A DNA stretch of 9,762 nt from the NCBI GenBank assembly GCA_012523535.1, contig JAAYII010000031.1, positions 1 to 9,762 on the forward strand. Reading direction: 5' to 3'. The DNA comes from Peptococcaceae bacterium (lineage in GTDB: Bacteria > Bacillota > Desulfitobacteriia > Desulfitobacteriales > Syntrophobotulaceae). The notes below the pieces were generated by a model, which was not told the DNA's origin, ran no database searches, and worked only from the letters and a program-made list of their open reading frames with translations. Positions within the stretch are counted from its first letter, which is position 1. Every line of letters begins with the position of its first letter. A program made the translations under genes and the position numbers. Positions 6,378 to 9,762 of this stretch are shown here, piece by piece.

Positions 6378-6652
6378 CTCCACAGGCTACCGAACGAATT
6401 TGTATGAGAATGCCCACATATGACTTGAACGGAAAATGGTTGGTTCATTTTGCCGGATTTAAGAATCACATTGGTTTTTATCCACAACCTGAAGGTATTG
6501 CGGCATTCAAAGACAAGTTATCCGGCTATAAAACCTCGAAGGGAGCAGTGCAGTTTCCGCACAACAAACCACTGCCAATAGACTTAATTCGTGAAATTGT
6601 CAGGTTCAGGGTAGATGAGCAAAATAAATTGCTCAAACTGACCGATAGCTAA
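6377..6652 (+). pseudogene. DUF1801 (YdhG-like) gene lacking its 5' part
   Basis: The frame carries the C-terminal two thirds of a DUF1801 protein: APQATERI..MPTYDLNGKWLVHF, AGFKNHIGFYPQPEGI, LSGYKTSKGAVQFPHNKPLP and IDLIREIVRFR, all in the family order and in good condition. Intact members are about 115-120 residues and begin with some 35-45 further residues (a helical part that includes a segment like EYI...P). Here similarity to the family begins at the stop codon of the DUF1538 gene, and the frame upstream is DUF1538 coding sequence in another phase, closed by a TGA at 6359. An ATG at 6404 could start an 82-residue product, but no ribosome site precedes it and it would begin in mid-domain. 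A deletion that joined the two genes is the simplest reading. Some DUF1801 proteins act as iron chaperones; this copy is probably inactive. Confidence 0.6.
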
Positions 6653-6689
6653 AAGAATGCCCAATCTGAAAGGGGATACCGATGGAAAT

Positions 6690-6715
6690 CAAATTCGCAA
6701 ACGTTTGCGAATTTG
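6690..6715. repeat. 26-bp perfect palindrome: LacI-type operator or convergent terminator
   Basis: The left arm CAAATTCGCAAAC (6690-6702) is followed at once by its exact reverse complement (6703-6715), with no mismatch and no spacer. The core CGCAAACGTTTGCG has the central CpG and the AAACGTTT flank characteristic of LacI/GalR-family operators; it matches the classical E. coli PurR box core. However, it lies between two convergent stop codons (6652 and 6730), where no promoter is expected and where a hairpin could terminate both transcripts. As an RNA hairpin (11-bp stem, 4-nt loop) it lacks a proper T tract. No LacI-family regulator is in the window. Confidence 0.7.
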
Positions 6716-6729
6716 GCCGATCCGGCGTA

Positions 6730-7470
6730 TTACTTTACACAGGCTTTGAGAGTTTCACCGATACTTTCGTTTATGACTAAATTAGCCTTATTATCATATG
6801 GCGTGGGGGTTTTATTAATTAAAACCAGGTTTTTGCCGGAATAATATCTGATCAATCCTGCAGCCGGATACACGGTCAAAGATGTTCCGGCCACAATCAA
6901 TACCTCTGCATTTTCAATATACTGAACGGATTTATTCAAAGTAACTATGTTCAGGCTTTCTTCATACAGAACCACATCGGGCCTGACAATACCTCCGCAT
7001 TGGTCGCACCTGGGAACCCCTTCGGATTCCAATACGTAATCCAGGGTAAATTGTTTGCGGCATTTCATACAATAATTCCTGTAGACGGAGCCGTGCAATT
7101 CCAGTACTTCTTTGCTGCCGGCTTTTTGATGGAGTCCGTCGATATTTTGGGTGATAACCGCCTTGAGCTTGCCCATCTGTTCCAGTTTGGCCAAGGCCAA
7201 ATGAGCGTTATTGGGCTGGGCATCTTTATAAATCAGTTTGTTCTTATAATAATCAAAAAAGTCTTCGGGATAAGTCTTGAAAAAAGTGTATGACAGCATT
7301 TCTTCCGGGGTAAAACCCTTCTTTCCCGCGCCTTCGGAATAAAGACCCTTGGCGCTTCGAAAGTCCGGAATATTGCTTTCGGTGGAAACGCCTGCGCCTC
7401 CGAAAAATACGATATTGTCAGAGGAGTTAATGATATCCCGCAATTTTGAAACCTTTGTTGACAAATTCAC
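6730..7470 (-). CDS. SIR2-family NAD-dependent protein deacetylase (sirtuin)
   Basis: This cytoplasmic enzyme uses NAD+ to remove acetyl (or other acyl) groups from lysines, giving nicotinamide and O-acetyl-ADP-ribose. Counted from the GTG at 7479, the motifs are GGAGVSTESNIPDFRS (27-42), TQNIDGLH (110-117), catalytic His 129 in ELHGS, a zinc site of two CxxC pairs (C137/C140 and C158/C161), GTSLTVYPAA (198-207) and NKTPTPYD (222-229). The VRPDVVLYEE segment, with YEE where many members have FGE, is in my experience common in clostridial sirtuins. I prefer GTG at 7470 as the start (246 residues), because the AGGTGA element then lies five bases upstream; with the GTG at 7479 the ribosome site would overlap the start codon. 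It has its own promoter and an inverted repeat in the leader. Confidence 0.92.
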   Translation of the reverse strand: MNLSTKVSKLRDIINSSDNIVFFGGAGVSTESNIPDFRSAKGLYSEGAGKKGFTPEEMLSYTFFKTYPEDFFDYYKNKLIYKDAQPNNAHLALAKLEQMGKLKAVITQNIDGLHQKAGSKEVLELHGSVYRNYCMKCRKQFTLDYVLESEGVPRCDQCGGIVRPDVVLYEESLNIVTLNKSVQYIENAEVLIVAGTSLTVYPAAGLIRYYSGKNLVLINKTPTPYDNKANLVINESIGETLKACVK

Positions 7471-7492
7471 AAAAATCACCTCACAAGATTAT

Positions 7493-7533
7493 AGATCACA
7501 GCTGTGAAATTATGGAAAGCAGCACTGTGATCT
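7493..7533. promoter_or_regulatory. Inverted repeat in the sirtuin leader
   Basis: AGATCACAG (7493-7501) and CTGTGATCT (7525-7533) are perfect 9-bp arms around a 23-base loop. A nested 12-bp palindrome, TCACAGCTGTGA (7496-7507), brings the number of CTGTGA half-sites to three. In the minus-strand transcript the structure lies within the roughly 100-nt leader of the sirtuin gene, shortly before its ribosome site. On the plus strand it is followed by CTTTTGTTTTTG and looks like a terminator, though no plus-strand gene precedes it. It may be an operator or a leader hairpin; I cannot decide which. Confidence 0.5.
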
Positions 7534-7580
7534 CTTTTGTTTTTGCTTTAAAATAATACTAGTTGTTATTCGTTCAGGTT

Positions 7581-7610
7581 ATTATAGTAACAATTTTTCC
7601 GTTTTTTCAA
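7581..7610 (-). promoter_or_regulatory. Sigma-A-type promoter of the sirtuin gene
   Basis: On the minus strand TTGAAA (7610-7605) and a perfect TATAAT (7586-7581) are separated by 18 bases. Transcription would start near 7574, giving a leader of about 100 bases that contains the inverted repeat at 7493-7533. Confidence 0.55.
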
Positions 7611-7615
7611 GTTTT

Positions 7616-7646
7616 TTGCAACTGAATTTAATAATTTATGTAAAAT
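7616..7646 (+). promoter_or_regulatory. Weak promoter candidate for the VOC gene
   Basis: TTGCAA (7616-7621) and TAAAAT (7641-7646) are 19 bases apart, longer than ideal. They lie just upstream of the GTG start at 7670 and back to back with the sirtuin promoter, so the two genes would diverge from a shared region. Confidence 0.3.
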
Positions 7647-7669
7647 ATGGTAAATTAAGGGGGAGTGTC

Positions 7670-8425
7670 GTGATAAGACTGGATCATTTCGTGTTAAATA
7701 TTGATAACGATATGCAAAAATTGAAAGAGTTGAAGGAGCGGATCGAGCCTTTGGGTTTCCCCTTTGAACCGACATGGGGAAAGGGAACGAAAGGATTTAA
7801 GGTGGCCAATATATGGATCGGATTGCATTATCTTGAGATGGTGTGGCTGAAGAATAAGGACGGCGGGGGATGGAAAGCCGATTGGGCAGAAAAGTATACT
7901 AAGGGGCATCGTGGGATAATCGCCATTTACTTAATGACCGACAGGCTGGATGAAATAAGAGAAGAGTTAAATAGCAGGGGAATTCCCGTAAGTGAACCTG
8001 AGCGGGTTTCATTTCGCTGGTTTTTTGGCCTGTTTAAGAAAACTATGCCCTGGAGGAGTATTTTTACCGCTCCCATCCCCGGGACCGATTTGCAAATTTG
8101 TTATGGGGAACTGGACAGTCCGGATGTTATGGAAAAAATGAAAGCATACATGGTACCCAATGCGATTGACAACGGAATTGAAGGGGTAAAAGAGGCCACG
8201 GTGAAAGGAAATTTTTCCGAAGAAGCCTGGGCTTATATTCAAAGGCTGTTCCCTAAAGCCGAACTTACTGGAACCTGCCTTACATACGACATGGGGACGA
8301 CGCGCTTGTCTTTTGAATCGGGCGAGAAGCCGGGTTTAAGAGTGGAGCTAAAGGCGGAAACTACCGATAAGAAATATTCAGGGAACAGTTTTGAGATAGA
8401 GAATTTAAAAGTTTATATAACATGA
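7670..8425 (+). CDS. Glyoxalase/VOC-superfamily protein, two-domain
   Basis: This 251-residue protein begins with the vicinal-oxygen-chelate signature IRLDHFVLNIDND (2-14). The first half (1-145) reads as paired beta-alpha-beta-beta-beta modules, with GLHYLEMVWL (51-60) and GHRGIIAIYLMTDRLDEI.. (79-96), and resembles glyoxalase-like domains. A second, weaker module starts near residue 169 (GIEGVKEATVKGNFSEEAWAY) and ends with RLSFESGEK...LRVEL. H6 and E56 sit where the metal ligands of the first module are usually found, but a full metal site cannot be confirmed. VOC proteins range from dioxygenases to isomerases and resistance proteins; no specific reaction can be assigned. The start is GTG at 7670, with AGGGGG (7658-7663) six bases upstream; an in-frame TTG at 7616 has no ribosome site. 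Confidence 0.75.
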   Translation: MIRLDHFVLNIDNDMQKLKELKERIEPLGFPFEPTWGKGTKGFKVANIWIGLHYLEMVWLKNKDGGGWKADWAEKYTKGHRGIIAIYLMTDRLDEIREELNSRGIPVSEPERVSFRWFFGLFKKTMPWRSIFTAPIPGTDLQICYGELDSPDVMEKMKAYMVPNAIDNGIEGVKEATVKGNFSEEAWAYIQRLFPKAELTGTCLTYDMGTTRLSFESGEKPGLRVELKAETTDKKYSGNSFEIENLKVYIT

Positions 8426-8739
8426 GATGATCATATGCCCTTTTCGCCATGGTATGGTCTGAACGAGAAAATGCTGAAAAGAGTGAGGAGAAATGATGAA
8501 TTTTTCAGATTTATTAAAAGCTTATAACTTCCTTGACGGAAACCTGTGAATTATTGTTGTTTTAACAACTTATTAGCACCGACAATGGTAGCTTACTAAC
8601 CTCATGGTCACAAACAATTGGGTCTAAAAAACAGGATGCCAGATATACAATCTCAAAAATAGATAAAAGCAGGAAACAAAAGAGTTAATACAACTCTAGA
8701 TAGGGGGTTCTAAATAGAAGGTTCATGCAAGAGGAAATA
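8426..8739. other. ~310-base intergenic region; micro-ORF candidates only
   Basis: No clear terminator follows the VOC gene. Two overlapping short frames are visible. One is 8496-8549 (MNFSDLLKAYNFLDGNL) with GAGGAG (8485-8490) five bases upstream. The other is 8435-8527 (30 codons, containing NEKMLKRVRRNDEFFRFI) without a good ribosome site. Neither resembles anything I know, and they exclude each other as conserved genes. A 6-bp inverted repeat, AGAGTT (8681-8686) and AACTCT (8692-8697), lies about 45 bases before the nitroreductase start. No convincing promoter was found. Confidence 0.4.
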
Positions 8740-9399
8740 ATGTCAATGAAGGAAGCGATGCGTACTAGGCACACGGTTCGGAAATACCTTGACAAACCGC
8801 TGCCCGAGGAAATAATCCAAAAACTCAATGCCAGAATTGCCGAAAACAATGCCAGATACGATCTGGCCATCAAACTGATGGTAAATGATACAAGGCCGTT
8901 TAACGCAGTCTTAAGATTGGTTCTGGCCAAAGGGGTAAAGAATTATTTAATTCTTTCCGGCAAAAATACGCCGGACCTGGATGAAAAACTGGGGTATTGC
9001 GGTGCCGATTTAATGCTTTTTGCCCAGACCCTGGGGCTTAATACTTGGTGGATAGGTGTGACCTATAGCCGAAAAGCAACATCTCAGGTCGCCGATGGAG
9101 AAAAAATTATCGGAGTTATTGCCATTGGCTATGGAGCAACTCAAGGGGTACCCCATAAATCCAAGAGGCCGGAAGAGGTGGCTTCCTATAAAGGGGAGGC
9201 ACCGGAATGGTTTAAGAATGGGGTGGAAGCGGCACTTCTGGCTCCGACCGCGATAAATAGGCAGGCCTTTAAAATTTTTGGGGATGGAAACAAAGTCAAG
9301 ATTACCTGCAATAACGGTATTTTTACCGGCGCTGAACTTGGGATTGTCAAATATCACTTCGAACTGGGAGCAGGCGCCGAAAATTTCGAGTGGATTTAA
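8740..9399 (+). CDS. Nitroreductase-family FMN oxidoreductase, TM1586 type
   Basis: The 219-residue protein is a flavin-dependent oxidoreductase of the nitroreductase fold. The N-terminal FMN-phosphate segment MRTRHTVRKY (7-16) is followed by DKPLPEEIIQKL, and the second half contains AALLAPTAINRQAFKI (164-179) and the closing GAELGIVKYHFELGAG, which are typical of the TM1586-like subgroup with two half-domains. Members probably act on small electrophiles or quinones with NAD(P)H; the true substrate is unknown. I chose ATG at 8740 because AGAGGA lies five bases upstream; an ATG at 8725, five codons earlier, has AGAAGG only three bases before it and is also possible. It lies 113 bases before the macrodomain gene on the same strand, with no terminator between, so the two may be co-transcribed. 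Confidence 0.85.
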   Translation: MSMKEAMRTRHTVRKYLDKPLPEEIIQKLNARIAENNARYDLAIKLMVNDTRPFNAVLRLVLAKGVKNYLILSGKNTPDLDEKLGYCGADLMLFAQTLGLNTWWIGVTYSRKATSQVADGEKIIGVIAIGYGATQGVPHKSKRPEEVASYKGEAPEWFKNGVEAALLAPTAINRQAFKIFGDGNKVKITCNNGIFTGAELGIVKYHFELGAGAENFEWI

Positions 9400-9512
9400 C
9401 ATATCAAAAAAACTTATGATAAGATGATAAAACTATTGCCAATAGAAGCAGGATTTCAGTTGAAGCCGGGAGAAACATTGCAAACAGTAGGAATTGATGA
9501 GGTGGTGATGGT

Positions 9513-9762
9513 ATGCCCTTTACTATCGTGCGCCAGGACATCACGAAAATGGAAGTTGACGCCATTGTCAACGCCGCCAATACCGGCCTGCAGATGGGCG
9601 GCGGAGTGTGCGGAGCAATATTCAAAGCGGCGGGAGCCGCCCAGCTCCAGGCAGCCTGTAATAAACTAGCACCGATTAAAACGGGTGAGGCGGTTATCAC
9701 GCCGGGGTTCAATCTGCCTGCCAAATACGTTATCCACACGGCGGGACCCGTCTACCGGGAAT
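9513..9762 (+). CDS. Macrodomain (ADP-ribose / O-acetyl-ADP-ribose hydrolase-like), 3'-truncated by window edge
   Basis: The open frame from ATG at 9513 runs to the end of the window; 83 residues are visible. MPFTIVRQDITKMEVDAIVN is the usual macrodomain opening, followed by NAANTGLQMGGGVCGAIFKAAG (20-41), TGEAVITPGFNLPAKYVIHT and GPVY. N20 and N23 and the Gly-rich loop bind ADP-ribose. In MacroD and YmdB-type enzymes the loop reads GGGVDGxIH, with a catalytic Asp; here the positions are Cys33 and Phe37. Such C/F variants seem frequent in Firmicutes homologues and could hydrolyse by another residue or only bind ADP-ribose. GAGGTGG (9499-9505) supports the start. GC content is about 58% by my count, clearly above the nitroreductase gene upstream. 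It probably removes or reads ADP-ribose marks, or consumes sirtuin-made O-acetyl-ADP-ribose. Confidence 0.88.
   Translation, partial: MPFTIVRQDITKMEVDAIVNAANTGLQMGGGVCGAIFKAAGAAQLQAACNKLAPIKTGEAVITPGFNLPAKYVIHTAGPVYRE

Noticed and set aside
7616..7669. N-terminal extension of the VOC protein from TTG 7616.
   Set aside because: The extension covers a promoter-like AT-rich region, has no ribosome site, and the family signature starts directly after GTG 7670, which has a strong ribosome site.
9400..9512. Open frame after the nitroreductase stop, from ATG 9424 (MIKLLPIEAGFQLKPGE...), running into the macrodomain gene in another frame.
   Set aside because: No ribosome site, no recognisable similarity, and most of its length is a shadow of the macrodomain gene. 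It is in frame with the nitroreductase, but a clean TAA and a natural C-terminus separate them.

Overview
The window looks like a stretch of chromosome from an anaerobic, Gram-positive Clostridia-type bacterium (phylum Firmicutes). This is an inference. It rests on strong purine-rich ribosome sites, several GTG and TTG starts, short AT-rich intergenic regions with sigma-A-like promoters and factor-independent hairpins, and the gene families present (XdhC, DUF1538, DUF1801, TM1586-type nitroreductase, YozG-like regulator, clostridial-type sirtuin). There are no rRNA or tRNA genes, no CRISPR array, no transposase and no phage structural gene.

Layout from left to right. (1) 1-501: the 3' two thirds of an XdhC-type molybdenum-hydroxylase maturation factor. 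(2) 604-1257: a HAD phosphatase of the phosphoglycolate-phosphatase type, followed by a clear terminator. (3) 1471-3258, minus strand: a 595-residue fusion of a GT4 glycosyltransferase with a PlsC-type acyltransferase, with a good promoter and ribosome site. (4) 3259-3938: a 680-base, very AT-rich region without an intact gene. It holds a 41-codon 5' remnant of an alpha/beta hydrolase (minus strand) and a candidate ~90-nt small RNA with a duplicated -10 element and a strong terminator (plus strand). (5) 3939-4584: a regulator/membrane-protein pair with overlapping genes. (6) 4673-5392: a membrane-anchored VanX-type D-Ala-D-Ala dipeptidase without any van cluster. (7) 5565-6377: a DUF1538 membrane protein. 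Directly behind it lies the 3' part of a DUF1801 gene whose 5' part is missing. (8) A 26-bp perfect palindrome sits between convergent genes at 6690-6715. (9) 6730-7470, minus strand: a SIR2-family NAD-dependent deacetylase. (10) 7670-8425: a two-domain glyoxalase/VOC-like protein. (11) 8740-9399: a TM1586-type nitroreductase. (12) 9513-9762: the start of a macrodomain (ADP-ribose/O-acetyl-ADP-ribose) hydrolase, cut by the window end.

Functionally this is a mixed housekeeping and accessory region, not one coherent system. The most suggestive link is that a sirtuin, which makes O-acetyl-ADP-ribose, lies about 2 kb from a macrodomain protein of the kind that binds or hydrolyses such compounds. 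They are on opposite strands and not in one operon. The two gene remnants (alpha/beta hydrolase at 3413-3538 and DUF1801 at 6377-6652) show past deletions. I did not find a convincing new defence or mobile system. The items most worth a second look are the candidate small RNA, the glycosyltransferase-acyltransferase fusion, the palindrome and the two remnants.
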